The translations under genes were made by a program, and so were the position numbers. The notes under the pieces were generated by a model, which saw only the letters and a list, made by a program, of their open reading frames with translations, was not told where the DNA came from and did no database searches. Source: Lentzea cavernae (GTDB lineage Bacteria; Actinomycetota; Actinomycetes; Mycobacteriales; Pseudonocardiaceae). From it: DNA of 64,000 nt. The stretch lies in the NCBI RefSeq assembly GCF_014653695.1, contig NZ_BNAR01000028.1:26573-90572 (forward strand), given 5' to 3'. Within the stretch, counting starts at the first letter, position 1; the number at the start of each line of letters is the position of its first letter. Below are positions 15,010-24,076 of the stretch, in pieces.

Positions 15010-16787
15010 GGACCACGAGCAACGCGTTCGCTCCGGACGCCATCTCGATTCACCCCCGCGCGCTCGAGGTTGGAGGTGAATGGGTCGCGTCCTTCGCGGT
15101 CACCGGCTACCCGCGGGAGGTACATCCTGGATGGCTGCAACCGCTGCTGACCTATCCCGGAAGGGTCGACGTCTCGTTGCACATCGAGCCGATCGATCCC
15201 GTGACCGCTGCGGGCCGTCTCAAGAAGCAGTTGTCCAAATTGGAGTCCGGGCGTCGGCACACCAGTGAGAAGGGCCGGTTGATCGATCCTCAGGTCGAGG
15301 CCGCCACCGAGGACGCGTACGACCTGGCCGCGCGCGTCGCACGCGGTGAGGGGAAGCTCTACCGCTTCGGTCTCTACCTCACGGTGCACGCACCGACCGA
15401 GGAAGCGCTCGGCGACGAAGTCGCGGCCATCAGGTCGCTCGCAGCGTCGTTGCTGCTGGACTGCAAGCCCACGACCTACCGGAGTGTGCAGGGCTGGATC
15501 ACCAGCCTCCCGATGGGACTGGACCTGGTCGGGATGCGCCGCACCTTCGACACCAGTGCGCTGTCCGCGGCGTTTCCGTTCACCTCACCAGATCTGCCAC
15601 CACCGGACCCGACCTCGGTCGGCGCACCGAGCGGAGTGCTCTACGGCTTCAACATCGGCAGCCAGGGTCTCGTCCACCACGACAGGTTCGCGCTGGACAA
15701 CCACAACTCCGTGATCCTCGGTCGGTCCGGTGCGGGCAAGTCATACCTGGTGAAGCTGGAACTGTTGCGCTCGCTGTACCGCGGGGTCGAGGTGTTCGCC
15801 ATCGATCCCGAGGACGAGTACGCGCGACTGGCGGCCGCAGTCGGTGGCACTCACGTCCGCCTAGGTGCCGAGCAGGTGCGTTTCAACCCGATGGACCTGC
15901 CGATCCACACCCGCACGGACGGTCGTCGCACCGCTCCGCGTGACGCGCTCGTTCGCCGATCGCTGTTCCTGCACACCGTGATCTCGGTGCTGCTGGGAAG
16001 CGAGCTGGAGGCGACCGAACGAGCCGCGCTGGACAGGGCCATCACCGCGACCTACCAACGAGCCGGTATCAACTCGGATGCACGGACCTGGACTCGTCCG
16101 GCACCTCTGCTGGCCGACCTCGCGTCGGTTCTCACAGAGATCGACGTCGAACTCGCGGCACGGCTCCAGCCCTACGTCACCGGAGCGTTCTCCAGCCTGT
16201 TCTCCGGTGCCACGACCACCCGTCCAGAAGGCCACCTGGTGGTCTTCTCACTTCGAGACCTGGCCGACGAGCTCAAGCCGATCGGCACCCTGCTGACCCT
16301 CGACGCCGTGTGGCGGCAGGTCTCCAACCCGGCGATCCGCAAACGACGGATGGTGGTGGTCGACGAGGCCTGGTTGCTGATGAAAGAGCACGCCGGTGCG
16401 GAGTTCCTCTTCCGCATGGCCAAGGCTTCGAGGAAGCACTGGGCGGGCCTGACGGTCGCCACGCAGGACACCGCGGACGTCCTGGGATCCGACCTGGGGA
16501 AGGCGGTCGTCGCGAACGCGGCCACCCAAATCCTGCTCCGGCAAGCTCCCCAGGCCATCGACGAGATCACCCGCACGTTCGACCTCTCGATGGGTGAGCG
16601 CCAGTTCCTCCTGTCCGCGGACCGCGGGCAGGGCCTGCTCAGCACCGGGACCCAGCGGGTGGCCTTCCAGTCGATCGCCTCGCCGACCGAGCACCACCTG
16701 GTCACGTCGAACCCCGCAGAACTCGCCGAGAACCCAGCCGAGTCGCGGGAAACCGAGTCCGCCTTCGTCGAGCTCGACCTCGCCTAG
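15006..16787 (+). CDS. VirB4-family T4SS ATPase
   Basis: 593 residues. An N-terminal VirB4 domain with mixed alpha/beta sequence is followed by a RecA-like motor. Walker A is GRSGAGKS at about 239-246, and Walker B is MVVVDEAWLLM at about 446-456. A conserved TQDTADVL segment follows, and a Q-R-x-F/V motif near 515 completes the VirB4/TraE pattern. It powers pilus or channel assembly at the inner face of the membrane. The ATG overlaps the PrgI stop. The next gene begins only 20 bases after the stop. Confidence 0.93.
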   Translation: MRTTSNAFAPDAISIHPRALEVGGEWVASFAVTGYPREVHPGWLQPLLTYPGRVDVSLHIEPIDPVTAAGRLKKQLSKLESGRRHTSEKGRLIDPQVEAATEDAYDLAARVARGEGKLYRFGLYLTVHAPTEEALGDEVAAIRSLAASLLLDCKPTTYRSVQGWITSLPMGLDLVGMRRTFDTSALSAAFPFTSPDLPPPDPTSVGAPSGVLYGFNIGSQGLVHHDRFALDNHNSVILGRSGAGKSYLVKLELLRSLYRGVEVFAIDPEDEYARLAAAVGGTHVRLGAEQVRFNPMDLPIHTRTDGRRTAPRDALVRRSLFLHTVISVLLGSELEATERAALDRAITATYQRAGINSDARTWTRPAPLLADLASVLTEIDVELAARLQPYVTGAFSSLFSGATTTRPEGHLVVFSLRDLADELKPIGTLLTLDAVWRQVSNPAIRKRRMVVVDEAWLLMKEHAGAEFLFRMAKASRKHWAGLTVATQDTADVLGSDLGKAVVANAATQILLRQAPQAIDEITRTFDLSMGERQFLLSADRGQGLLSTGTQRVAFQSIASPTEHHLVTSNPAELAENPAESRETESAFVELDLA

Positions 16788-16807
16788 CGCTTCCGAAGGG
16801 GCTGCTC

Positions 16808-17605
16808 ATGTCCACCTCGCCACTTCCTGGCACCCACCGCCCGACTCGGCTTCTCACGCAGAACCGCGAGATGCGGCAGATAGGCGCGTGGAACTGGTCG
16901 ATTCCGGCCTGGGCAGGTCGCCTGCCGGACGGTCGCACCTACAACACCTGCCCGAGTGCAGGCGTGTGTGCGCAGGCCTGCTACGCCCGCCACGGCACCT
17001 ACACCTGGCCCGTCGTCAGGGCCAAGCACCAGGCGAACCTGGCATTCGTGCTCGACGACCTCGCGGGATGGGAGTCCGCGATGATCACCGAGCTCGGCGC
17101 AGCCAAGTTCAGGGGCGCCTGGATCCGGATCCACGACAGCGGGGACTTCTTCTCCGACTCCTACCTCCAGGCGTGGCTCCGGATCTGCCTTGCGCTCCCA
17201 GGCACGAACTTCTACGCCTACACCAAGGAAGTCGAACGGTTCCGTCGGCTGGTCGAGCCGAATCCGCCACCGAACTTCCTCTGGGTCTTCTCCTACGGCG
17301 GGACACAGGACACCGCACTGGACCCCGCCGTTGACCGAGTGGCCGACGTCTTCCCGGATGAACGCGCGGTCAAGGCCGCCGGCTGGGCCTCTCAGGAGGC
17401 GAACGACCTGCTCGCTGTGCTCGGGCCACGGCTGGTCGGCGTTCCCGCCAATCGCATTCCCTCCCTCCTCAAGCGGCTGGCCGGACGTCGGTTTTCGGAG
17501 TGGCAGGCCGAAGTGGCTGACGAACGCGCCGTTCGACGCGGTAACCGCCACCTCCGGCTGGTCGCCGACCACGCCACGCGGACCGATCTTCCGGACGCTG
17601 CCTGA
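16808..17605 (+). CDS. GP88-like protein (phage Gp88 domain)
   Basis: 265 residues. It matches the Gp88-domain pattern: NTCPSAGVCAQACYARHGTY at about 46-65 (four Cys spaced as in that family), then RIHDSGDFFSDSYLQAW and TNFYAYTKEVERFR. The family occurs in phages and mobile elements, and its function is not established. The clustered cysteines suggest metal or Fe-S binding and the fold is radical-SAM/TIM-barrel-like, which is an inference. It sits between virB4 and virD4 in the same direction with short spacers, so it is expressed with the transfer genes. That is an unusual place for it. Confidence 0.78.
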   Translation: MSTSPLPGTHRPTRLLTQNREMRQIGAWNWSIPAWAGRLPDGRTYNTCPSAGVCAQACYARHGTYTWPVVRAKHQANLAFVLDDLAGWESAMITELGAAKFRGAWIRIHDSGDFFSDSYLQAWLRICLALPGTNFYAYTKEVERFRRLVEPNPPPNFLWVFSYGGTQDTALDPAVDRVADVFPDERAVKAAGWASQEANDLLAVLGPRLVGVPANRIPSLLKRLAGRRFSEWQAEVADERAVRRGNRHLRLVADHATRTDLPDAA

Positions 17606-17628
17606 CCACGACTGAAACGGGAGTTCCG

Positions 17629-20106
17629 ATGTTCCCTTCGTCCATCAACCATTCGACACTCGTCGGCGACTACCTGCGTGATCCGCTAGGTGTGTTCCAG
17701 CACGTGCTGGAGCATCTGCGCGACATCGCACTGACCTGGGGTCCGATCGCCGGGCCAGTGCTCGCAGCCACGGCCGTGGCCACCGTCATCACCCGAAAAC
17801 GCTGGCACCGCCGGTATCACGCGCGTCTCTCGAACGGTGCTCGCGTGATCAGCGTGCGGACACCGCCCACGGTCGATCCGTCCGGAGCGATCACCGTGTG
17901 GTCGAACCTGGTCGGGTTGCTGCGACCCGGCTGGCTGCGCCGCTTCTCCGGTCAGCCGCACCTGACCTTCGAGCTGACCTTCACCGACGACGGCGTGCAG
18001 ATCCAGTTCTGGGTGCCTGGTGTGGTGCCTCCGGGCATGGTCGAGCGCGCGATCGAGGCAGCCTGGCCCGGTGCCCACACCTCCACCAAGCCGGCCGGAG
18101 CACCGATTTCTGACGCTGCGGAAGGCCGAACGGTCGAGGCTGTTGGCGGCGAGCTCCGGCTGGCCAGAACGGAAGCACTCCCCATTCGCACGGAGCATCC
18201 CGCCGATCCGATACGGGCGCTGCTCGGGGCGCCGGTCGGTCTCGGCCCGCACGAGCGGGCTTGTGTACAGGTCCTCGCCCGTCCGGTCACCGGTCATCGA
18301 GTAGCCAAGGCACGGCGCGCTGCCCGTCGTGTGCACGCGGGCAGCTCGACTCACCTGGTCGGCCGACTTCTCGACCTCGTCACACCGGGCAAGACCTCGA
18401 AGTCGTCCAAGGTGAAGACTCCGAACGTCGATCGGCAAGCTGGCTTGGAGCACGCGGCCCAGGACCGGGCAGTCGTCGAGAAGCTCAGGGCCAACCAGTT
18501 CGAGACCCGTCTCCGGTACGCGGTGACCACCACTGTGCCGGCGGCAGCGGACAAGGGCGAGATTCGTGCGGTGCGTGAGGTGCTGCGCGGACGCGGGCAC
18601 GCGATCGCGTCAGCGTTCGCCGCGTACTCCGAGCACAACCACTACCGCCGGGTTCGGCTTCGTCATCCGGTGGACGCGCTGGCGGATCGTCGGCTCGGCA
18701 AGGGCGACCTGCTCTCGATTCGTGAACTGGCTGCGATCGCGCACCTGCCGATCGACGAGGCCATCCCCGGACTGCAGCGGGCAGGTGCGAAGGCCGTACC
18801 GCCTCCGCCGGGCGTCGCCGATGTCGGCGAGCACGTCAAACCGCTCGGGCTGTCCGACTCGGGGCACTCCCGACCGGTCGGCCTGCGCGTCGCGGATGCT
18901 CGCCACCACATGCACATCGTCGGCGCGACCGGATCCGGCAAGTCGGAGCTGATGGCCCGGCTGATCCTGGCCGACGCGGAAGCGGGCCGCGGTGTCGTGG
19001 TGATCGACCCGAAGGGCGACCTCGTCGAGGACGTCCTCATGCGCCTGCCGGAAGAACTCGGCGAGAAGGTCGTGCTGTTCGACGCGGACTCCAAGGCCCG
19101 TCCCCCGGTGCTCAACCCGCTGGACGGCAAGGACAAGATCCGCGCTGTCGACAACCTCGTCAGCATCTTCTCCCGCATCTACGCCTCCTCCTGGGGCCCG
19201 CGCACCGAGGACATCCTTCGTGCCAGCCTGCTCACCCTCACCTCGAGGCCCGGCATTCCCAACCTGATCGACCTGCCCAAGCTGCTCACCGTGCCCGCGT
19301 TCCGTCAACGCGCTCGTGAGGAGATCAACGACGAAGTGCTGACGGGCTTTTGGGACTGGTACGACGAGCTGTCCGAGGCCGGCCGCGCGCAGGTGATCGC
19401 GCCGTTGATGAACAAGGTGCGCGGCTTCCTCCTGCGACCGTTCGTCCGCGCGGCCATCGCCGGCGGCGAGTCGACCGTCGACATGGACGACGTGCTGAAC
19501 AACGGCGGGATTTGCCTCGTCCGTCTCGCCCGCGACGCGCTGGGCATCGAAACCGCTCAGCTGGTCGGCTCGATCATCGTCGGCAGCACCTGGCAGGCCG
19601 CTACCCGCCGTGCCCGCATTCCCCAGCGTCAACGACGCGACTGCGGGCTGTACATCGACGAGTTCCACAACTTCCTGAACTTGCCCTACCCACCTGAGGA
19701 CATGCTCGCCGAGGCCCGCGCCTATCTCCTGTCGATGACGCTGGCGCACCAGTACGTCAGCCAGCTCCCCAGCGAGATGGAGGAAGGCGTCAGCGCGAAC
19801 GCGCGATCAAAGATCATCTTCAACGTGTCCCCAGAGGACGCCAGACGCCTGGCAAGGCACACCATGCCGCGCTTGTCCGAGCACGACCTCTCAAATCTCG
19901 GTGTCTTCCACATCGCGGCGCGTCTCGTCACGAGCGGCGAGGAAGCACCTGCGTTCACCGCGGTGACCGAGAAGCTCAAGCCTGCAGTTCCCGGCCGCGC
20001 CAAAACGATCCGCAAGGCAGCAAGGGTGAACACGCGACCGCGAGCCGCAGATCCCGTCTCCGCACCGCCAACACCATCCACTGTGGATCCGCGACGGACG
20101 GCCTAG
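17629..20106 (+). CDS. VirD4/TraG-type coupling ATPase
   Basis: 825 residues. It has an N-terminal membrane helix (about 38-55) and a long cytoplasmic region before the motor. Walker A, GATGSGKSELMARL, is at about 430-443; VVVIDPKGDLVEDV follows; Walker B with its following Glu/His, LYIDEFHNFL, is at about 671-680. A C-terminal SLTLAHQY-type sensor segment is present. Length and motif order fit actinobacterial T4SS coupling proteins with an extended N-terminal domain. It would bring the DNA-protein substrate to the channel. The gene begins with ATG after GGGAG. Confidence 0.93.
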   Translation: MFPSSINHSTLVGDYLRDPLGVFQHVLEHLRDIALTWGPIAGPVLAATAVATVITRKRWHRRYHARLSNGARVISVRTPPTVDPSGAITVWSNLVGLLRPGWLRRFSGQPHLTFELTFTDDGVQIQFWVPGVVPPGMVERAIEAAWPGAHTSTKPAGAPISDAAEGRTVEAVGGELRLARTEALPIRTEHPADPIRALLGAPVGLGPHERACVQVLARPVTGHRVAKARRAARRVHAGSSTHLVGRLLDLVTPGKTSKSSKVKTPNVDRQAGLEHAAQDRAVVEKLRANQFETRLRYAVTTTVPAAADKGEIRAVREVLRGRGHAIASAFAAYSEHNHYRRVRLRHPVDALADRRLGKGDLLSIRELAAIAHLPIDEAIPGLQRAGAKAVPPPPGVADVGEHVKPLGLSDSGHSRPVGLRVADARHHMHIVGATGSGKSELMARLILADAEAGRGVVVIDPKGDLVEDVLMRLPEELGEKVVLFDADSKARPPVLNPLDGKDKIRAVDNLVSIFSRIYASSWGPRTEDILRASLLTLTSRPGIPNLIDLPKLLTVPAFRQRAREEINDEVLTGFWDWYDELSEAGRAQVIAPLMNKVRGFLLRPFVRAAIAGGESTVDMDDVLNNGGICLVRLARDALGIETAQLVGSIIVGSTWQAATRRARIPQRQRRDCGLYIDEFHNFLNLPYPPEDMLAEARAYLLSMTLAHQYVSQLPSEMEEGVSANARSKIIFNVSPEDARRLARHTMPRLSEHDLSNLGVFHIAARLVTSGEEAPAFTAVTEKLKPAVPGRAKTIRKAARVNTRPRAADPVSAPPTPSTVDPRRTA

Positions 20107-20131
20107 CAACGCGATCTGCGGAAGGTGCGCC

Positions 20132-21139
20132 ATGATCACGAATCCCACTCCACAAAGGGCTCTGCGGGGACACATGCCGCGACGCCCGACACCGCGCGCA
20201 GCGACCACTGGCGAACACCACGCACAGCTCGCGAGCAGGCTGACACCGCGCGACCGGTGGCTGGCCCGGATGTTGCACGAGCACAGGGTCTTCACCTCGC
20301 AACAGATCGTCGAGCTTTGCTACCCGAGCAAACGAGCGGCCAACCACAGACTGCTCGACCTCTTCCGCTGGAGGTTCGTCGACCGCTTCCAGCCGTTCGT
20401 CAGCACTGGCGCTGCACCGATGCACTACGTGCTCGACATCGCGGGTGCGGTCGCACTCGCGTACGAGGACGGGCTCGACCCCAAGAGGCTCGGCTACCGG
20501 CACGAGGACGCGATGGGGATCGCTCACTCCCTTCGCTTGGCGCACACAGTCGGAGTCAACGGCTTCTTCACCAGCCTGGTCGCACGCAGCCAGCGGTCTG
20601 CCTCCGGCCAGCTGACCACGTGGTGGTCCGAGTTGCGCTGCACACGCCTGTTCGGCGACATGGTCCGACCCGATGCCTACGGACGCTGGTGCGAGGACGA
20701 CACCGAGATCGAGTTCTTCCTCGAGTTCGACTTCGGCACCGAGGACCTCGGCAAGCTCGGCAGCAAGCTCTACGGCTACGAGAAGCTCGCCACTGCAACG
20801 GGAATCTCGACGCCCGTTCTGGTGTGGCTGCCGACCAGCCGCCGCGAGACCAACGCGCGCAAGGCACTCAGCGACGTGCTGAACCAACTGAATCACCCGA
20901 CCCTCCTACCGGTTGCGACCAGCGCCGCCGACAGGCCGGGCGAGAACGATCCCGCCACCGCGAGGTGGCTGCCCATCTCCGCAACGGAACCACGGCGGGT
21001 GCGACTTTCCGAGCTCGCCCGACGTTGGCCACGCACAGCGGTGCAACCATCATCAACTGAGTTCCCGCCTCGCCAGGTAACTGCCGACATTGCCGCGCCG
21101 AACCCACTCCCGCCGCCGGCCAGTCCCTTCGGCAGGTGA
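20132..21139 (+). CDS. Replication-relaxation family protein (Replic_Relax)
   Basis: 335 residues. The N-terminal winged helix is clear: RLTPRDRWLARMLHEHRVFT, then QIVELCYPSKRAANHRLLDL. A VLDIAGAVALAY segment follows, and an alpha/beta domain with D-T-E-I-E-F-F-L-E-F-D-F-G-T-E (about 190-205), the acidic signature of the family. The C-terminus is proline-rich. Such proteins commonly follow virD4 in actinobacterial elements and are thought to act in plasmid or element replication and nicking. With no MobF-type relaxase in the element, it is the best relaxase candidate, by inference. Confidence 0.85.
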   Translation: MITNPTPQRALRGHMPRRPTPRAATTGEHHAQLASRLTPRDRWLARMLHEHRVFTSQQIVELCYPSKRAANHRLLDLFRWRFVDRFQPFVSTGAAPMHYVLDIAGAVALAYEDGLDPKRLGYRHEDAMGIAHSLRLAHTVGVNGFFTSLVARSQRSASGQLTTWWSELRCTRLFGDMVRPDAYGRWCEDDTEIEFFLEFDFGTEDLGKLGSKLYGYEKLATATGISTPVLVWLPTSRRETNARKALSDVLNQLNHPTLLPVATSAADRPGENDPATARWLPISATEPRRVRLSELARRWPRTAVQPSSTEFPPRQVTADIAAPNPLPPPASPFGR

Positions 21140-21142
21140 ACC

Positions 21143-22090
21143 GTGAAGATCGCTCTCGCTCTCGCCGCGGTACTCATTGCCGTCCCCCTGGTCCTGGGAG
21201 GAATCGGCCAGGCCCTCGTCAAAGGCATGTTCGGGAACAGCAGCACCCAGCCGAGCCAGGAAGCCCTCGCCGACATCCCCGGTGACTACCTCGCCCTGTA
21301 CCGAGCAGCCGTCAGCGTCTGCCCCGGCTTGGACTGGTCGATCCTCGCGGCGATCGGCAAGATCGAAAGCGATCACGGTCGAAGCACTCTTCCCGGTGTC
21401 GCAGGCGGAACCGAGAACTACGCGGGCGCACGAGGCCCGATGCAGTTCCTCCAGGCCACATTTGATGGTGTTGTCGCACGACACCAGCTTCCACAGGGCG
21501 GCCAGAAGCCACCCTCCCCGTGGAACAAGCACGACGCCATCCACGCCGCAGCCCACTACTTGTGCGATTCCGGTGCTCAACAGGACATCCGGAAGGCGAT
21601 CTGGGCTTACAACCACGCGGACTGGTACGTCGACGACGTGCTCGAGCAGGCGAAGAAGTACGGCGAAGCCGTGGTCGGCACGGGAAGCTGCGACAACATT
21701 CATGCGCCGAATCCCGCCGTAGCCCAGGCGATCGCATTCGCGTGCGACCAGCTCGGAGAGCCCTACGTCTGGGGCGGTAACGGCGAAACCGGATGGGACT
21801 GTTCAGGCCTCGTGATGGCTGCTTACAGGGTCGCGGGCGTCGTCATCCCTCGCACAACCCAACTGCAGTACGACGCCGGGCCCCTGGTCCCCGCCGATCA
21901 ACCGCTCATGCCTGGGGACCTGGTCTTCTACGGCCAGCCTCGCAACGTTCACCACGTCGGCTTGTACGTGGGCGCAGGCAAGATGATCCATGCTCCGACC
22001 TTTGGTCAACCCGTTCAGGTCAGTCCATACCGTTGGAACGGCGATGACTACCTCGCGGCGTCTCGACCATCTTTTCGACCCGCTGTGTAG
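21143..22090 (+). CDS. VirB1-like bifunctional peptidoglycan hydrolase (SLT + NlpC/P60)
   Basis: 315 residues from GTG, three bases after the previous stop. A signal/anchor helix (3-22) is followed by a lytic transglycosylase domain (about 50-175): IGKIESDHG with the catalytic Glu, then ARGPMQFLQATFDG. The C-terminal NlpC/P60 domain (about 190-310) has the nucleophile Cys in GWDCSGLVM and the His in VHHVGLYVG. The two activities open the cell wall for the secretion channel. It is the last recognisable conjugation gene. Confidence 0.92.
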   Translation: MKIALALAAVLIAVPLVLGGIGQALVKGMFGNSSTQPSQEALADIPGDYLALYRAAVSVCPGLDWSILAAIGKIESDHGRSTLPGVAGGTENYAGARGPMQFLQATFDGVVARHQLPQGGQKPPSPWNKHDAIHAAAHYLCDSGAQQDIRKAIWAYNHADWYVDDVLEQAKKYGEAVVGTGSCDNIHAPNPAVAQAIAFACDQLGEPYVWGGNGETGWDCSGLVMAAYRVAGVVIPRTTQLQYDAGPLVPADQPLMPGDLVFYGQPRNVHHVGLYVGAGKMIHAPTFGQPVQVSPYRWNGDDYLAASRPSFRPAV

Positions 22091-22311
22091 CTTCCGCACA
22101 GATGATCATTCCACGCACACGCGCCTTCCAGTCCTCACCGACGACCAGGGGCACCGTCGGAACGACGTCGAAATCTCACATGCCCGCTGGGCGATCGCAT
22201 GATCGTCTGCCTCGATCGACTCTTTGCGCACCGTCGCTATCACGCCTAGCACAACTACACGCACATGCCGATGACCGGACAACGTGGCCTCAGTGATGCG
22301 ACCATCACGTA

Positions 22312-22704
22312 ATGCGCCACGTGCCAACTTTTGAGGACGAGGTCAATCCAACCCCGGACGAGCTACGGGCTTGGGCGTACAGCGATGCACCGGAACCCAT
22401 GCAGGACTGGGACACCCTCATCGCCGAGCCTGGCAATCTCCCATTACTCCTGCAACTGGTTGCAGACCCGACCTGCCCATCTCGGTCGTACATTCTCGCC
22501 AGCCTCTATTGCTTTGTGGGCCACTACGACCGGTCTGCCCCCGAGCTTCGAGACGCCATCGCTTTAGCCGAGCAAACGGACGTGCCATGGCTGACCACAT
22601 GGGCCCGGCGGGCACGACAGGTAATCGACCACCCCGAATCCTTCAACCGATCCGACTGGTGTGGTTGGCCTGGGTACGCGACACGGCCCGCAGGCGACCC
22701 CTGA
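22312..22704 (+). CDS. Hypothetical acidic protein
   Basis: 130 residues, acidic and largely helical, with no membrane segment or known motif. It contains paired helices of the kind seen in small TPR-like or immunity proteins (LPLLLQLVADPTCPSRSYI, then VGHYDRSAPELRDAI and TTWARRARQVIDH). Codon bias is normal for the genome. It lies just beyond the conjugation operon. No ribosome site is obvious at the ATG, and I cannot assign a function. Confidence 0.6.
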   Translation: MRHVPTFEDEVNPTPDELRAWAYSDAPEPMQDWDTLIAEPGNLPLLLQLVADPTCPSRSYILASLYCFVGHYDRSAPELRDAIALAEQTDVPWLTTWARRARQVIDHPESFNRSDWCGWPGYATRPAGDP

Positions 22705-23105
22705 CATCCCCCATGCCGCTGATCGTGTGCCGAACAGTGAGGCACCCATTCCGATGACGACATGCTCGGTAGATTGCCTTGCTGCGCCCGGTGGTTCTCC
22801 GCCGTTTCGGATCAGCGTGGCGGTCTCCTGCCAGCCGTAAGCGATGGTGTCGGGATGCCGGATCAAGCAAGAATATCTCCGCCTCTACCGGCAGACGCTC
22901 GCCGCGGCGGACGTCAACTGCAGCGACCGGAGACTCCTGATGGCACACCTCGACCGCCAGACCGTGACGGTGTCGCACACCTGGTGACGGCCAAGTCGGC
23001 TACGCCGAAACGGTCCACCCTGCCAGCGCAGGCGTACCTGGACGAAGTGCCGGGCGCCTGACCTGCGGGGCGTAATACCCGCGGTCACCAAACCTCGGAA
23101 GCCCG
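22705..23105. other. Intergenic stretch with one possible small gene
   Basis: 401 bases. The only coding-like signal is a 47-codon frame on the plus strand (listed separately). The remainder shows no motif or terminator that I can support. Confidence 0.4.
22844..22987 (+). CDS. Possible small ORF (47 aa)
   Basis: An ATG at 22844 opens a 47-codon frame whose composition looks like protein rather than chance: KQEYLRLYRQTLAAADVNCS, then RRLLMAHLDRQTVTVSHTW. A stop lies two codons upstream. It may be a remnant of a longer gene; there is no clear ribosome site. Confidence 0.35.
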   Translation: MVSGCRIKQEYLRLYRQTLAAADVNCSDRRLLMAHLDRQTVTVSHTW

Positions 23106-23639
23106 TCAGGCCTGGAAGAGACGCTCGTACCTCGTGTTCTCCGGTGTGAATACCAGGTCGAACTCCGGACCGGCGCCGGTCGCGGTCTCCCGCAGCCGTG
23201 ACAGCACCTCGGCTGCCGATGGCAGGTCGAGGCCCAGAGCGCCGGCCGCACGCCGCTGTTGTGCGGGCAGGTCGGGCATGTCCTCCAGATATTCGGCGGC
23301 GAGTTCCGCGTTCTCCTGCTCGGTAAACTTGCGGAAGTCTCGCCACCAGGGCGCGACCAGCAGCAACTGAAGCAGGTGCCGCACCCCGATCGCGACGAGT
23401 GCCGCGCCGCCCTCCGAGTTCGCGTACAGCACCGGACGGTCCTCACCGCCCTCACCGCAGAAGAAGAACGTGCCTCCCGCACCATCGCCGGCGAAACCCT
23501 CCAGCGCTGCACCGGACGCAAGGTGGACCTCCTCCACGTGCTCCGCCCGCTCGAGTTCGAAATCACCCGGCCAGGCCAGGAAGCGAGCGGTCTCGGTGTC
23601 GTTGGCGATGGCGGCGATCAGTGACTGCACGGCAAACAT
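23106..23639 (-). CDS. SUKH/SMI1-like hypothetical protein
   Basis: 177 residues from the ATG at 23639. The segment FAGDGAGGTFFFCGEGG, followed by RPVLYANSEGGAALVAI and a helix before APWWRDF, follows the pattern of SUKH (SMI1/KNR4) superfamily proteins, which often act as immunity proteins to polymorphic toxins or as small adaptors. The C-terminal third is helical and charged (NAELAAEYLEDMPDLPAQQRR). No toxin gene is adjacent. Upstream in-frame codons exist, but the segment they add is not convincing. Confidence 0.65.
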   Translation of the reverse strand: MFAVQSLIAAIANDTETARFLAWPGDFELERAEHVEEVHLASGAALEGFAGDGAGGTFFFCGEGGEDRPVLYANSEGGAALVAIGVRHLLQLLLVAPWWRDFRKFTEQENAELAAEYLEDMPDLPAQQRRAAGALGLDLPSAAEVLSRLRETATGAGPEFDLVFTPENTRYERLFQA

Positions 23640-23800
23640 CGTATGGCGCTTCCTCGCACTCTCGGCCGACCACACCGATACCACCGGCGGGCAGCCGCTG
23701 TCACCGAGCGACTCGCCAAGCAACCGGACCAGAGTTTGGCCGGACCCGGTCCTGCCGCCCCAGTCTCGAGTAGCCACTTATCGAGCGCTGCACGGAAACA

Positions 23801-23818
23801 CGCTCATGCCGATGAGCG
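23801..23818. repeat. Hairpin repeat, copy 1
   Basis: CGCTCATGCCGATGAGCG: a 7-bp stem with a four-base loop. A second copy lies at 24060-24076, on the other side of a 58-codon small gene. Confidence 0.5.
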
Positions 23819-23833
23819 GAGTAACCTCGGATC

Positions 23834-24010
23834 ATGCGCGCCATCAGCCAGAGCGAAGCCGAAGCTATGCGGAATGCGTTGAAGCAGATCGCCTCGTACG
23901 GTAACCCGGCTGTCGATCAAGAAAGTGGCGGTCAGCCGGCTGCGAACCTGGCACGCCGAGTGCTTGAAGGACTCGGCTTGTTCTATGAGTCCGATACGCG
24001 AGGCATCTGA
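23834..24010 (+). CDS. Small hypothetical protein (58 aa)
   Basis: 58 codons from ATG to TGA with natural protein composition and genome-like codon use. It has a basic helical start (ISQSEAEAMRNALKQIASYG) and ends NLARRVLEGLGLFYESD. It is flanked by two copies of a hairpin. No family is recognised. It could be a regulator or antitoxin by size, but nothing shows that. Confidence 0.5.
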   Translation: MRAISQSEAEAMRNALKQIASYGNPAVDQESGGQPAANLARRVLEGLGLFYESDTRGI

Positions 24011-24059
24011 CGCTTCCAGCATGTGCATCACGCGCTGTGCGTCCTATCGTTGGGATGCG

Positions 24060-24076
24060 CGCTCATGCCGATGAGC
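24060..24076. repeat. Hairpin repeat, copy 2
   Basis: CGCTCATGCCGATGAGC, the same stem and loop as 23801-23817. It overlaps the stop of the IS5-type transposase remnant on the minus strand. Confidence 0.5.

Larger units (their letters stand above)
4447..22090. mobile_element. Integrative conjugative element in tRNA-Val(CAC), T4SS type
   Basis: The left edge is set by the tRNA 3' end and the adjacent convergent integrase. The cargo in order is integrase, excisionase, Cro/C1-like repressor, a minus-strand DNA-modification operon, then a plus-strand conjugation operon from a VirB2-like pilin to a VirB1-like hydrolase. The right edge given is only the end of the last conjugation gene. I looked by eye for a second copy of the tRNA 3' end (GGTTCGATCCCAGTATCGCCCA is 22 bases at 4425-4446; its core is CCCAGTATCGCCC) and found none in the window. 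The element may therefore end in decayed sequence or extend further right. Confidence 0.8.
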
